From Bacteroidales bacterium (GTDB lineage Bacteria; Bacteroidota; Bacteroidia; Bacteroidales; F082), in contig JAFYIE010000114.1 of NCBI GenBank assembly GCA_017538795.1, forward strand, positions 62,001 through 126,000: a stretch of DNA of 64,000 nucleotides, given 5' to 3'. Of this stretch, positions 17,410-26,571 are shown one piece after another. The translations under genes were made by a program, and so were the position numbers. Each line of letters begins with the position of its first letter. Within the stretch, counting starts at the first letter, position 1. The notes beneath the pieces were generated by a model that was not told where the DNA came from, ran no database searches, and saw only the letters and a program-made list of their open reading frames with translations.

Positions 17410-17820
17410 CTAATAATAATCGCAGTATTTTACATAATCTTCCATGTTCTGACGGCCATATTTCTCAGCTAATTTGAAATAATAGCATGCCATGGAATAA
17501 TCGTTTTGTCTCCTGTAAATCAATCCGATATTGAAATATGGATCAGGATAATCTGATTTTAACTCGATGGCTTTGTTCCAATCTTTGAATGCCTGCTCGT
17601 TTTTGAAATTGTTGCTGTAAGCGCATCCGCGATGATAATATGCCTCGTAGTTGGTGGCATCATACTTGATGGCCTTGTTAAACTCTTCAATGGCTTCGTC
17701 AATTTGCGAAGCATAAAGATAATCGATACCTTTGTTCATGAAAACTCTTGACTTTTCAGGATTTGGTCCGCAGCTTACCAGAAACAATAATGCCAAATTT
17801 GCAAAAATTAACCTTTTCAT
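17410..17820 (-). CDS. Small TPR lipoprotein
   Basis: 136 residues with a lipobox ending at C17 (LFLVSC) and three TPR-type helical pairs (GIDYLYASQIDEAIEEFNKAIKYD, AYYHRGCAYSNNFKNEQAFKDWNKAIEL, PYFNIGLIYRRQNDYSMACYYFKLAEKYG). Probably a periplasmic or outer-membrane scaffold. It sits between DUF2279 and recR in the dapF run. No enzyme motif is visible. Confidence 0.82.
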   Translation of the reverse strand: MKRLIFANLALLFLVSCGPNPEKSRVFMNKGIDYLYASQIDEAIEEFNKAIKYDATNYEAYYHRGCAYSNNFKNEQAFKDWNKAIELKSDYPDPYFNIGLIYRRQNDYSMACYYFKLAEKYGRQNMEDYVKYCDYY

Positions 17821-17845
17821 ATAAATTTTATTTTTTAACTTCTAA

Positions 17846-18754
17846 CTAAAAATACATCCAATGCCATACCCATTCGTCGCCACTGTTGTATTCGATCGCG
17901 GGAAATGGGAACTTGAATATATCTAAGACTTTAAACGTATATTTTAAGAATTTATTTTTAGTCGGGATTTTTGTGAGATCTATATCTAACGAAAAATAAA
18001 ACTGTCGCGTCCTGTCGAAATGCGGTATGGGTTTGCCATTATGTTCAGTGGCGTTCTCGAAGCCGCCGGTCATGCCGTCAGCACCATATCCGAAAGCGAA
18101 GTTGAGCCATGCTGGAAAACGACTTTCTTTATTGAGAAACAATGACTTAAAATTACAAGAGAGCCAATATGTCTGACCGTTGTAATCTTTGATTGTCTGT
18201 TGTGGAAAATTCTCACCGAGAACGTCGGGACGGTATTTGGGATATTCGGTTGTGTGAAACGAATATTTCATCTTTATGCGTTGCTCGTGCCATAACAGCT
18301 GCTGGCTTATGAACAGACCGGTTCCAAACGTGTTGGCAGCCATGTCGCCCCAAGAAAAGCCCCATTTTTCTGAGAATCCGTCAAAAACTTCCACTGTAGT
18401 CATGAATGCCAGACCAAGAGTACCGCCATACCAGATGGAACGTTTCTCATCGAGACCGGCAGCTCTAAGTGCTTCATAACCAAGGCTTCCAACGTAATAT
18501 GTCGTCGTCGCGTGACCTATCTTATCCATTTGCAGCCATTCCTTGTTATCATTGAAAAAATGAAAATCTGACTGCGGATAATCGGCATACCAGGCATAAT
18601 ACAGACCTGTCATCGTGACGGCATAAAGTCCGGCCTCGGAATAAAGCACAATCCTGACATTTCGCCTGACTTTCGCTTCATTCGTTATGGTGTCCTGTGC
18701 TAACGCATGTAACACGCTGAAAATCAATAATATCGCTAAAAACGCTTTTTTCAT
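17846..18754 (-). CDS. DUF2279 (YfiM-like) envelope protein
   Basis: 302 residues with a signal peptide (about 1-19, ending HALAQ). The pattern matches DUF2279/YfiM-like Bacteroidota proteins: DKIGHATTTYYVGSLGYEALR, a Gly-rich YGGTLGLAFMTTVEVFDGFSEKWGFSWGDMAANTFG, and an aromatic C terminus ending EWVWHWMYF. Membrane or outer-membrane association is likely; the biochemical function is unknown. It is flanked by pmm and a TPR lipoprotein in the same run. Confidence 0.78.
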   Translation of the reverse strand: MKKAFLAILLIFSVLHALAQDTITNEAKVRRNVRIVLYSEAGLYAVTMTGLYYAWYADYPQSDFHFFNDNKEWLQMDKIGHATTTYYVGSLGYEALRAAGLDEKRSIWYGGTLGLAFMTTVEVFDGFSEKWGFSWGDMAANTFGTGLFISQQLLWHEQRIKMKYSFHTTEYPKYRPDVLGENFPQQTIKDYNGQTYWLSCNFKSLFLNKESRFPAWLNFAFGYGADGMTGGFENATEHNGKPIPHFDRTRQFYFSLDIDLTKIPTKNKFLKYTFKVLDIFKFPFPAIEYNSGDEWVWHWMYF

Positions 18755-18794
18755 GTAATCTGTCTCATCCCGTACTGATAAGGCTGTCTTATCC

Positions 18795-20144
18795 CTACTG
18801 GAACCTGCGAACGATGTTTGTTACCGTCTCAATGATTTCTTTTAATTTGTTTTCGCTTTTCGCCTCACACAAAAATCTTAGAAATGGTTCGGTGTTAGAA
18901 GGTCTGATATTTAACCACCAATCCTGATAATCAAGACGATAGCCGTCGAAATCGAGGAAACGTTCTGGTTTTTCTTTGTTCGTGAAGTGATCGCGAACGG
19001 CATCCATGGCTTCTTTCTTTTTCTCAATGGTGAAGTTGATTTCGCCAGAGTTATGGTAGCCCGATATCTCTTTGACAATCATCGACATAGACTTGCCTTC
19101 CGCCTTGAATTTGGCTAAAAGTCTGAGCACCAACAGCGCTGCCATGATTCCTGAGTCTGAATAATAGAAATCGCGGAAATAATAGTGACCTGCAAGTTCG
19201 CCTCCGAAACAGCCGTCGAGTTCACGGAGCTTCAAAGCGGCGTAGGCTCGTCCGACACGCCACGTTTCCACTTGGGCGTTGTAAAGTCTGCCAAGATATT
19301 CCTGAATGGCTCTTGATGATCTAATGTCTTGAAGCACAACGCCTTTTTGCTTTTTCTCGCCAAGGAAGTAATTGCCCAGGAAAGCGATAATCAAGTCTGG
19401 AGAGATAAATTGACCTTTCTCATCGATGAACGTTATTCTGTCGGCGTCGCCGTCGAATAAAAGTCCGATGTCGCATTTGTTTTTCAACACTAATTCTTTG
19501 ATTTGCTCTTGATTCTCTGCTTCGAGCGGATTCGGCTCGTGACCAGGGAAACGTCCGTCGAGGGTGTCATTAATATAATAAGGTGTGTCGCCGAGCAGTT
19601 TCTTAATGAAAATATTCGAAGCTCCGTTGCTGCAATCTACAGCGACCCTCAAATTGCTGATGTTACCAATGTATTGCTTCTGATAATCAATGTATTGCGC
19701 ATAAACATCAATCTCTTTTGTGACGCCTCTCTGATCTGCTACTACAGTTTTTTTATCTGATGCGACTAACGCCTCGAGTTTGTTCAAGCCGGTGTCATAT
19801 CCTACAGGTTTCGCATCTTTTGCACTGATTTTGAACCCGTTATGATTCGACGGGTTGTGCGATGCTGTAATCATTACGGAAGCATCATAGCCGTATTTTG
19901 CAGTCGTCCAGTAGATTAGCGGGGTGGTGGATAGTCCGACGCTGTCGACGTTCACGCCACGGTCGTTCAAACCTTTGGTGAGCTGGACAAATGCCGTGTC
20001 CGACGAAAGACGCATATCTCTTCCTACCAAAATAGTCTTGGCTGGCAACACGTCTGGCAGAAAATACCCTATTCTGTATGCTATCTCTTCGTTGAGGTCG
20101 GTGCCCCAAACGCCTCTGATGTCGTATGCTTTGAATGCTTTCAT
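18795..20144 (-). CDS. Phosphomannomutase/phosphoglucomutase
   Basis: 449 residues. The active-site serine is S95 in TASHNPSNHNGFK. The metal loop is D231-G-D-A-D-R. GELAGHYYFRDFYYSDSGIMA and RPSNTEPFLRFLCEA complete the sugar- and phosphate-binding sites. The N terminus MKAFKAYDIRGVWGTDLNEE is typical of dual-specificity Pmm/Pgm enzymes, which make mannose-1-phosphate or glucose-1-phosphate for glycan synthesis. It overlaps mltG by 4 nt, suggesting translational coupling. Confidence 0.9.
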   Translation of the reverse strand: MKAFKAYDIRGVWGTDLNEEIAYRIGYFLPDVLPAKTILVGRDMRLSSDTAFVQLTKGLNDRGVNVDSVGLSTTPLIYWTTAKYGYDASVMITASHNPSNHNGFKISAKDAKPVGYDTGLNKLEALVASDKKTVVADQRGVTKEIDVYAQYIDYQKQYIGNISNLRVAVDCSNGASNIFIKKLLGDTPYYINDTLDGRFPGHEPNPLEAENQEQIKELVLKNKCDIGLLFDGDADRITFIDEKGQFISPDLIIAFLGNYFLGEKKQKGVVLQDIRSSRAIQEYLGRLYNAQVETWRVGRAYAALKLRELDGCFGGELAGHYYFRDFYYSDSGIMAALLVLRLLAKFKAEGKSMSMIVKEISGYHNSGEINFTIEKKKEAMDAVRDHFTNKEKPERFLDFDGYRLDYQDWWLNIRPSNTEPFLRFLCEAKSENKLKEIIETVTNIVRRFQ

Positions 20145-21196
20145 TTGTATATCTTGTTTTTGTTTAATGCTTTCCTGTATTTTTCGGCGTTTTTATTATG
20201 CTCGGTGATATTCTTTGCAAACACATGGTATCCCGACAAATCGTCTTTTGCGCAGAAATAGAAATAATTATGTGTTTCCGCGTTTAAAACTGCGTCGATG
20301 GCTGCTATCGAAGGGATGCAGATCGGTCCTGGCGGAAGCCCGGCGTATTTGTAGGTGTTGTACGGAGAATCAATGTTTTTGTGCACGTCGAGAACCCTGC
20401 GGATGTTGTAGTCGCCTAAAGCGAAAACGAGTGTGGGGTCGGCTTGTAAAGGCCAGCGTTTGTTAAGACGGTTTATGTAAACGCCCGCGATTGTCGGCAT
20501 CTCGGATGTTTTTCTGGTTTCTTTGTCGATGATCGAAGCCAGGATGCTGACCTGTCGTGGAGTGAGTTTATGGGCCTTAGCCTTGTTTCTTCTCGACTCG
20601 TTCCAGAAATTTCTGTACTCAACGAGCATTTTCCCGACGAAATCTTCAGCGTCGGTGTTCCAATAAAATTCGTAAGTGTTTGGAATAAAGATAGTTGCGT
20701 CGAGGGTGTCGTTTCTGTTGATGATTTCTACAATCTCGGCAGAGTCGGCTTCAATCTGTTCGCTGATGCGTCCCGCAAGTTGTTCAACGGTTCTCATATT
20801 GTTGAAAACAACTTTTACCGGCGTCTGATGACCCATGCGTAACATGTTGATTAACTGTTGGTTAGTCATCCCATCAGTCAAAACGTAACGTCCCGGGTGC
20901 ACGTTTTCATCGTAATGCATTCTCTTTGCCAACCAGTCGAAAGCTTTCTTGCTTTTTAACACGTTCAAAGAAACAATTTCATTTTTAACTTGCTGATAAT
21001 CAGCAGTTGTTGGGATGTATAACGATACGTTTTTGCCATCGGTTGTTTTGATTATCGGCTTGGTGATGTACAGATAATTTCTTGCTAAAAATGCAGCAAT
21101 GGGGCAAATTATCAGGAGAAATATCGTCAAAATGATGCGCCGTCTGCGTCTCCTTTTTTGCCTTTTATCTATAAATGACAATTTATATTTTTTCAT
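20141..21196 (-). CDS. mltG: Endolytic transglycosylase MltG
   Basis: 351 residues: a highly basic start (FIDKRQKRRRRRRIILT), one membrane helix (about 21-42), LysM-like and YceG domains. Typical motifs are MHYDENVHPGRYVLTDGMTNQQLINML, ILASIIDKET with the catalytic glutamate, YINRLNKRWPLQADPTLVFALG, SPYNTYKYAGLPPGPICIPS, and AIDAVLNAETHNYFYFCAK. MltG cuts nascent glycan strands at the inner membrane and so sets glycan length. It overlaps both neighbours by 4 nt. Confidence 0.95.
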   Translation of the reverse strand: MKKYKLSFIDKRQKRRRRRRIILTIFLLIICPIAAFLARNYLYITKPIIKTTDGKNVSLYIPTTADYQQVKNEIVSLNVLKSKKAFDWLAKRMHYDENVHPGRYVLTDGMTNQQLINMLRMGHQTPVKVVFNNMRTVEQLAGRISEQIEADSAEIVEIINRNDTLDATIFIPNTYEFYWNTDAEDFVGKMLVEYRNFWNESRRNKAKAHKLTPRQVSILASIIDKETRKTSEMPTIAGVYINRLNKRWPLQADPTLVFALGDYNIRRVLDVHKNIDSPYNTYKYAGLPPGPICIPSIAAIDAVLNAETHNYFYFCAKDDLSGYHVFAKNITEHNKNAEKYRKALNKNKIYK

Positions 21197-21723
21197 TTTT
21201 GTTTCTCGCTAATGTATTGATATTCAATCTGGTCTACAAAACCTTCACTCGTTTTACACCACTGTTTCTTTTGTCCGCATCTTACAAATCCCACCGACTC
21301 AAAAAGCTTTATACTATTTAAGTTGTTGGCCAACACCAAAGCGTATATCTGATTGAGCAGTAAGGTGTTAAAACAATAATTCAATAATAATTTTATCGCG
21401 CTTTTGGCAAAACCTTTGTTTCTGTTTTTTTCGTCAATAAGTATGCCGAAGCCTGCGCGAGAGTTGAATTCGTCGTAATCGTAGATGTCGATGCAGCCTA
21501 TTATATTGCCGTTTTTCACGTTTTCTATCATCATACGAAGCTGTTTTTCGCTCGTAAGGTCGTTGTTGTTCAGTAAAAACTGTTCAATCTGGCGCATCGA
21601 GTAGGGGACTCGTGTCTCGCTGTCGCGCCATACCTCCATGTCGTTTTCCCAACGGTAGATGATGTCGGCGTCGTTGGGTTCCGCGACACGCAAAGAGACT
21701 TTATCGTTTTTAATAAACATCAT
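21193..21723 (-). CDS. GNAT family N-acetyltransferase
   Basis: 176 residues of the RimJ/RimL-like GNAT type: VSLRVAEPNDADIIYRWEN at the N terminus, the acetyl-CoA loop region GFGILIDEKNRNKGFAKSAIKLLLNYCF, and LVLANNLNSIKLFESVGFVRCG. The substrate is unknown; similar proteins acetylate ribosomal N termini, amino sugars or small amines. Two adjacent ATG codons are possible starts (21723 and 21720); the first overlaps the dapF stop as ATGA. A TATCTTTG match at 21728-21735 inside the end of dapF could be a weak internal promoter or chance. Confidence 0.85.
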   Translation of the reverse strand: MMFIKNDKVSLRVAEPNDADIIYRWENDMEVWRDSETRVPYSMRQIEQFLLNNNDLTSEKQLRMMIENVKNGNIIGCIDIYDYDEFNSRAGFGILIDEKNRNKGFAKSAIKLLLNYCFNTLLLNQIYALVLANNLNSIKLFESVGFVRCGQKKQWCKTSEGFVDQIEYQYISEKQK

Positions 21724-22526
21724 TTTGCAAAGATATAAAATCCGTCGAAAACGTGTGTCGCCGGACCTGATAAAACTATGTTTCTTATCGAGTTCCCGAC
21801 TTTTTCAAACTTCACGTTCAATGTCGCCAATGTCGTTTTTATGTTGATGTCGTCGCCTCCGTACCATAATGCCGCCGCTATCGCAGAAGCTGTCACGCCT
21901 GTGCCGCATGCCAATGTCTCGTCCTCCACGCCACGTTCAAAAGTCCTTATATTGAATTGATTGTCAATGACTTCCATAAAATCGACATTGATGCCGTCGG
22001 TGGAGATGCTTTTATCGTTTCTGATTTCAGCGCCGTGTTTTCTTACATCGAAATCCTTGAGATTTTTAACACGTGTAACGTAATGCGGAGAACCTGTATT
22101 GATAAGGAGCCTGTCTTCGCTCAAATCATAGCTTTCAATGTCGCGCATGGTGATTGAAACCATAAATTCGTTGTCTGAATTTTTAGTCACTAAGGCTTTA
22201 TGCACTCCGTCAATAGCTTCATATTCAATGTGTTGCGGGACAAGACCTTCTTCTGTGGCAAAAGCGGCGATACATCGACCACCATTTCCGCAGAAGGTGC
22301 TCTCGTGACCGTCGCAGTTGTAATATTTCATCCTGAAGTCGTATCTTTCCGAAGGCAAAATCATGATTAATCCGTCGGCTCCGACGCCGGTTCTGCGGTC
22401 GCAAATGGCTTTTACCTCGTCATCTGTTAAAATGACAGGTGAATTTTTTGCGTTAATCATGACAAAATCGTTGCCTGCGCCATGATATTTGCTGAATTTA
22501 ACTCCTTTATAATCAATGTTTTGCAT
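21720..22526 (-). CDS. dapF: Diaminopimelate epimerase
   Basis: 268 residues. It interconverts LL- and meso-diaminopimelate, supplying lysine and peptidoglycan cross-linking residues. The two catalytic cysteines are C79 (FCGNGGRC) and C207 (LACGTGVTASA). FSKYHGAGNDFVMINA and CDRRTGVGADGL are standard. First gene of the seven-gene minus-strand run down to recR, which also carries mltG, so several members serve the cell wall. I see no clean -7 box upstream. Confidence 0.95.
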   Translation of the reverse strand: MQNIDYKGVKFSKYHGAGNDFVMINAKNSPVILTDDEVKAICDRRTGVGADGLIMILPSERYDFRMKYYNCDGHESTFCGNGGRCIAAFATEEGLVPQHIEYEAIDGVHKALVTKNSDNEFMVSITMRDIESYDLSEDRLLINTGSPHYVTRVKNLKDFDVRKHGAEIRNDKSISTDGINVDFMEVIDNQFNIRTFERGVEDETLACGTGVTASAIAAALWYGGDDINIKTTLATLNVKFEKVGNSIRNIVLSGPATHVFDGFYIFAK

Positions 22527-22672
22527 AATACTGAAAAATTTTTCTCCAAAAATGAAAGTTTGGCAAGAAATTTGATGTAAAAATACTAATTATTTTTAAA
22601 TTTTTTTAAAAAAGAACAAGAATATTAAAATTTAAGCGTTTATTGCTAAGAAACTTTTAAAAACTTAATGAA

Positions 22673-23713
22673 ATGAAAAAGGCGATTTTTTTAATTGGGA
22701 TGTTGTGTGTCGTGCTGATTGGCAGGGCTGATGGCGTTGATTTTACGGTAGCGGCTGAGAAGACGGTGAATTCTGTCGTTCATATCCGTACTGAAATAGT
22801 TACAAGCAATCGTTACTATGATTTTTTCGGACCGTTTCTTGAGCAGATTTATGGCGGTAAGATCCAGGTGCCTGAAAATATCTCGGTGGGCTTCGGCTCC
22901 GGCGTGGTGATTTCTCCTGACGGCTATATTGTGACGAATAATCACGTGGTGGAAGGCGCTCGTAAGATAGAGGTGACGTTCAACGACAAACACAAAAGAG
23001 AGGCTACTATTGTTGGCGCTGACCCGACTACTGATATCGCTTTGATAAAAGTTGAAGCTCGTGATCTGGAATTTCTGACTTTCGGTGACTCTGACAAGGT
23101 GCGAGTGGGCGAGTGGGTGCTTGCCGTGGGTAATCCTTTTAAGCTGACATCAACTGTTACGGCAGGTATTGTGAGCGCAAAGGCAAGAAGTATCAAGATT
23201 TTAGGTGAAGACACTATCGAATCTTTCATCCAGACCGATGCGGCTGTTAATCCTGGAAACAGCGGTGGCGCTTTGGTAAACATAAACGGCGAGTTGATTG
23301 GTATCAACGCCGCAATAGCTTCACGCACAGGCAGTTATGAAGGATATTCGTTCGCCATTCCTTCTAATATCGCGAAAAAAGTGGTTGAAGATTTTTTGAT
23401 ATACGGCTCGCTGCAACGCGCTTATCTTGGCGTCTCGATGGTTGAGATAACCGAAGGCCTTGCCGATTACAAAGGTCTTGACGTCCTCGCGGGCGTTTAT
23501 GTCGCCGACGTTTTTGAAGGTGGCGCGGCTCAGAAGGCTGGCATCAAAAAAGATGATATAATCTTGAGTATCAATGGCTTGACTGTCGATACGAGAGCAC
23601 AACTTATGGGAGCGTTGGGTCAATATCGTCCTGGCGATAAAGTCGACGTGAAGATAAGACGTGGTGACAAAGAGAAAGTTATAAAAGTGACGCTGACAGA
23701 TTATCCGAGATAG
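22673..23713 (+). CDS. HtrA/DegP-type periplasmic serine protease, single PDZ
   Basis: 346 residues. Signal peptide about 1-19; trypsin-like domain with catalytic triad H91 (VTNNHVVEG), D121 (ADPTTDIALI) and S197 (NPGNSGGAL). One PDZ domain (about 245-340, AYLGVSMVEITEG, KAGIKKDDIILSINGLTV). Bacteroidota HtrA proteins often carry two PDZ domains and are near 500 residues, so this is the short, DegS-like form, but with a signal peptide and no obvious membrane anchor. It degrades or senses misfolded periplasmic proteins. Only 23 nt separate it from rpoD. Confidence 0.9.
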   Translation: MKKAIFLIGMLCVVLIGRADGVDFTVAAEKTVNSVVHIRTEIVTSNRYYDFFGPFLEQIYGGKIQVPENISVGFGSGVVISPDGYIVTNNHVVEGARKIEVTFNDKHKREATIVGADPTTDIALIKVEARDLEFLTFGDSDKVRVGEWVLAVGNPFKLTSTVTAGIVSAKARSIKILGEDTIESFIQTDAAVNPGNSGGALVNINGELIGINAAIASRTGSYEGYSFAIPSNIAKKVVEDFLIYGSLQRAYLGVSMVEITEGLADYKGLDVLAGVYVADVFEGGAAQKAGIKKDDIILSINGLTVDTRAQLMGALGQYRPGDKVDVKIRRGDKEKVIKVTLTDYPR

Positions 23714-23736
23714 TTTGTCATAAAAAACAATTAGAT

Positions 23737-24603
23737 ATGAGACAATTAAAGATTTCAAAATCGATTACAAACCGCGAGCAGGGGGCTCTCGACAAATATC
23801 TCGTTGATATCGCGAAAGAGCCAATGATAAGCCCTGATGAGGAGGTTGAGCTCGCGCAAAGAATAAAACAAGGCGACCAGATTGCCCTCGACCGTTTGGT
23901 GAGGGCTAACCTCCGTTTTGTGGTTTCCGTTGCGAAACAGTATCAAAATCAAGGACTTGGCCTCGCTGACTTGATCAACGAAGGCAATGTCGGACTTATC
24001 AAAGCGGCACAGCGTTTCGACGAAACGAAAGGCTTCAAATTCATTTCCTACGCCGTGTGGTGGATACGTCAGGCTATTCTTCAAGCTGTGGCGGAACAGT
24101 CGAGGATGGTGCGCCTGCCGCTGAATCAGGTGGGATTTCTCAGCAGAGTGAAGAAAACAGCGTCGTCGCTCGAACAGCTTTATCAGCGTAAGCCTACGAT
24201 TAAGGAAATCGCAGACGAACTCGACATGCCTGAGGAAAAAGTCGAGGCAATAATGAAAATCAGCTCAAAAGAGGTCTCGATGGACGCGCCGGTCACAAAC
24301 GACGATGACATGACATTCATTGATACTGTTGTGCCGGAAGACAATTACGACGCCGACAAACAGGTTATCTCAGAGTCCGAATCGGCAGAGATAAAGCGTT
24401 CATTGTCAGTGCTTAACGAGAAAGAGCGACAGATTATAATTTATTATTTCGGTCTTGAATCGAATCATCCTTACACTCTCGAGGAGATCGGCTACATGAT
24501 GGACATGACACGTGAACGCGTTCGTCAAGTGAAAGACAAAGCTCTGAAAAAATTAAGGAATCGCTCGAAAAAAAACTTGCTGCATGTTTTAAATGATGAT
24601 TAA
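23737..24603 (+). CDS. rpoD: Primary sigma factor RpoD/SigA
   Basis: 288 residues, the compact primary sigma factor of Bacteroidota, lacking region 1.1. Order: region 1.2 (DKYLVDIAKEPMISPDEEVELAQRI), region 2 (RANLRFVVSVAKQYQNQGLGLADLINEGN, GFKFISYAVWWIRQAILQAV), region 3, and region 4 with the helix-turn-helix (TLEEIGYMMDMTRERVRQVKDKALKKLR). It recognises the TTTG/TAnnTTTG promoters seen throughout this window. Preceded by the htrA-type gene at 23 nt, so the two are probably co-transcribed at least in part. Confidence 0.96.
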   Translation: MRQLKISKSITNREQGALDKYLVDIAKEPMISPDEEVELAQRIKQGDQIALDRLVRANLRFVVSVAKQYQNQGLGLADLINEGNVGLIKAAQRFDETKGFKFISYAVWWIRQAILQAVAEQSRMVRLPLNQVGFLSRVKKTASSLEQLYQRKPTIKEIADELDMPEEKVEAIMKISSKEVSMDAPVTNDDDMTFIDTVVPEDNYDADKQVISESESAEIKRSLSVLNEKERQIIIYYFGLESNHPYTLEEIGYMMDMTRERVRQVKDKALKKLRNRSKKNLLHVLNDD

Positions 24604-24611
24604 ATTTTTTG

Positions 24612-24619
24612 TAATTTTG
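24612..24619 (+). promoter_or_regulatory. -7 box of yidC-aroK
   Basis: TAATTTTG, 29 nt before the yidC start and directly after the rpoD stop codon. Confidence 0.5.
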
Positions 24620-24648
24620 CGCCTTAATTTTTAGAAAATAAATTTTTT

Positions 24649-26571
24649 ATGAATAAAAACTCAATTATTGGAATTATCCTTATTATTGGAATTCTTGTTG
24701 GTTATTCAATTTGGATGACACCTTCAAAGGAAGAGATTGAAAGACAAAAACATTATAGAGACTCGATTTATCAGGCGAATAGGGAACGTTTCATTCAGGA
24801 TTCCATTCGTTTTGTAGAAGCGCAAAAAGAAGCCGAACTGATTGTGGCTCAGCAAGATAACAATGCTCAGATGTCAGGTGTTGCCTTGCGTGACAAATAT
24901 GGAGTTTTCGCTACGGTAGCTGAAGGCGTGGAACATATCTATACTATCGAGAACGATGTTTTGAAGATGACTCTCACCTCAAAAGGCGGTTATGTGAAGA
25001 CGGTTGAACTGAAAGATTACAAAACATGGGATTCTCTACCTCTTATTGGGTTTGATGAAAATACAAGCAAGTTCAGCCTTTCGTTTTTCGCTTCAAACAG
25101 AAATATCAATACTATTGATTTATTCTTTACGCCATATCTCAATGGAGAGGTTTATAATGGCGATGAAAATATTGTCGTGGGCGAAAAGCCGTTGGTGTTT
25201 AACTTCAGAGCAAATGCCGACGATTATTCCAACGAGCTGAATCCGAATCAATACATTGAGTTTACGTATACCGTCACAAAAGACGAGTATATGGTTGATT
25301 TCGATGTGAAGACTGTCAACATGAAGAACGTCATCGCTTCGAACACCAATTTCTTGACTATCGACTGGTATGTCGATCTTTTGAAGCAAGAGAAAGCTGT
25401 TGACCGTTTCAACGGCTCCAACATATATTATAAATTCATGAGCGATGATGTCGAGTCGTTAAGCGGTGACCGTGGCGGTGAAAAAGACGGCGAGAAAGCG
25501 TTGCGCTCAAACATCAAGTGGTTGTCGTTCAAGCAGCGTTTCTTCAGCTATTCGCTTATTTCTAAAGATGGTTTCAACTCAGCTGTTGTCGGAATGAAGT
25601 CCGATTTTAGGACTAATAATCCGCGTTATCTTAAAACAATGTATGCTTCTGTCGATGTCCCGTTTGATGGATTCCAGGAGAACAATACTATGGCTATGCA
25701 GTATTATTTCGGCCCTAACAGCTTGAAAATCATGGATAAATATGGTATCGACCTCGACAAACAGATTCCTCTTGGCGGTAAGTTTGTCGGCTGGATCAAC
25801 AGATATATCGTTGTCAACGTGTTCAACTGGCTTGGCAGCTATGGTTGGAACTACGGTATCGTGATTTTGGTGCTTACAATCATCATCAAGATAGCTTTGA
25901 TGCCGTTTGCGTTCAAATCGTATCAGTCGACGGCGAAGATGCGCGTTTTGAAGCCTGAAATCGACGAGATCAACGCGAAATTCCCTGACGAAAAGGACAA
26001 TATGAAGAAACAGCAGGCTGTGATGGAGCTTTACAGAAAAGCGGGCGCAAGTCCTACTGCAGGATGTTTGCCTATGCTGCTGCAGCTGCCTATTTTGTGG
26101 GCAATCTTCCGTTTCTTCCCGGCGAGTATCGAGCTTCGTCAGCAACCGTTCCTTTGGGCCGACGACCTCTCGACATACGACAGCGTCCTTGACCTCGGAT
26201 TCAATATCCCGTTCTACGGCGATCATGTGAGTTTGTTCACATTGTTGATGACAATCACGACAATACTTTACACCTATATTAATAACAAGCAGATGGCGGC
26301 CACACAGCAGCAGGGAATGAAAGGTATGAAGGTTATGATGTACTTGATGCCAATTATGTTCCTCGGACTGTTTAACAGCTATTCATCAGGTTTGAGCTAC
26401 TATTATATGTTGGTAAATATCATCACCTTCTTGCAAATGTATCTGTTCAGAATCTTCATGGATGATGAGAAGTTGCGTAAGAAAATAGAGCTCGCGAAAC
26501 AGAGACCTGTGAAAAAGTCGGCATTCCAGAAACGCTTGGAAGAGCTGCAGAAACAGCAACAAAGAAGATAA
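24649..26571 (+). CDS. yidC: Membrane protein insertase YidC
   Basis: 640 residues. N-terminal helix (about 5-22, IIGIILIIGILVGYSIWM), a large periplasmic beta domain (about 60-360), then the five-helix insertase core beginning WLGSYGWNYGIVILVLTIIIKIALMPFAFKS. GASPTAGCLPMLLQLPILWAIFRFFP and MPIMFLGLFNSYSSGLSYYYM follow, then a basic C-terminal tail (KSAFQKRLEELQKQQQRR). It inserts membrane proteins with or without SecYEG. The stop overlaps the aroK start by one base (TAATG). Confidence 0.96.
   Translation: MNKNSIIGIILIIGILVGYSIWMTPSKEEIERQKHYRDSIYQANRERFIQDSIRFVEAQKEAELIVAQQDNNAQMSGVALRDKYGVFATVAEGVEHIYTIENDVLKMTLTSKGGYVKTVELKDYKTWDSLPLIGFDENTSKFSLSFFASNRNINTIDLFFTPYLNGEVYNGDENIVVGEKPLVFNFRANADDYSNELNPNQYIEFTYTVTKDEYMVDFDVKTVNMKNVIASNTNFLTIDWYVDLLKQEKAVDRFNGSNIYYKFMSDDVESLSGDRGGEKDGEKALRSNIKWLSFKQRFFSYSLISKDGFNSAVVGMKSDFRTNNPRYLKTMYASVDVPFDGFQENNTMAMQYYFGPNSLKIMDKYGIDLDKQIPLGGKFVGWINRYIVVNVFNWLGSYGWNYGIVILVLTIIIKIALMPFAFKSYQSTAKMRVLKPEIDEINAKFPDEKDNMKKQQAVMELYRKAGASPTAGCLPMLLQLPILWAIFRFFPASIELRQQPFLWADDLSTYDSVLDLGFNIPFYGDHVSLFTLLMTITTILYTYINNKQMAATQQQGMKGMKVMMYLMPIMFLGLFNSYSSGLSYYYMLVNIITFLQMYLFRIFMDDEKLRKKIELAKQRPVKKSAFQKRLEELQKQQQRR

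Noticed and set aside
18777..18793. GATAAG/CTTATC hairpin between DUF2279 and pmm
   Set aside because: Six-base stem without a T run, in the middle of a continuous run of genes; not convincing as a terminator.
21728..21735. TATCTTTG box inside the 3' end of dapF
   Set aside because: It falls within coding sequence and the downstream gene is coupled by an ATGA overlap, so it is probably chance; mentioned only in the GNAT entry.
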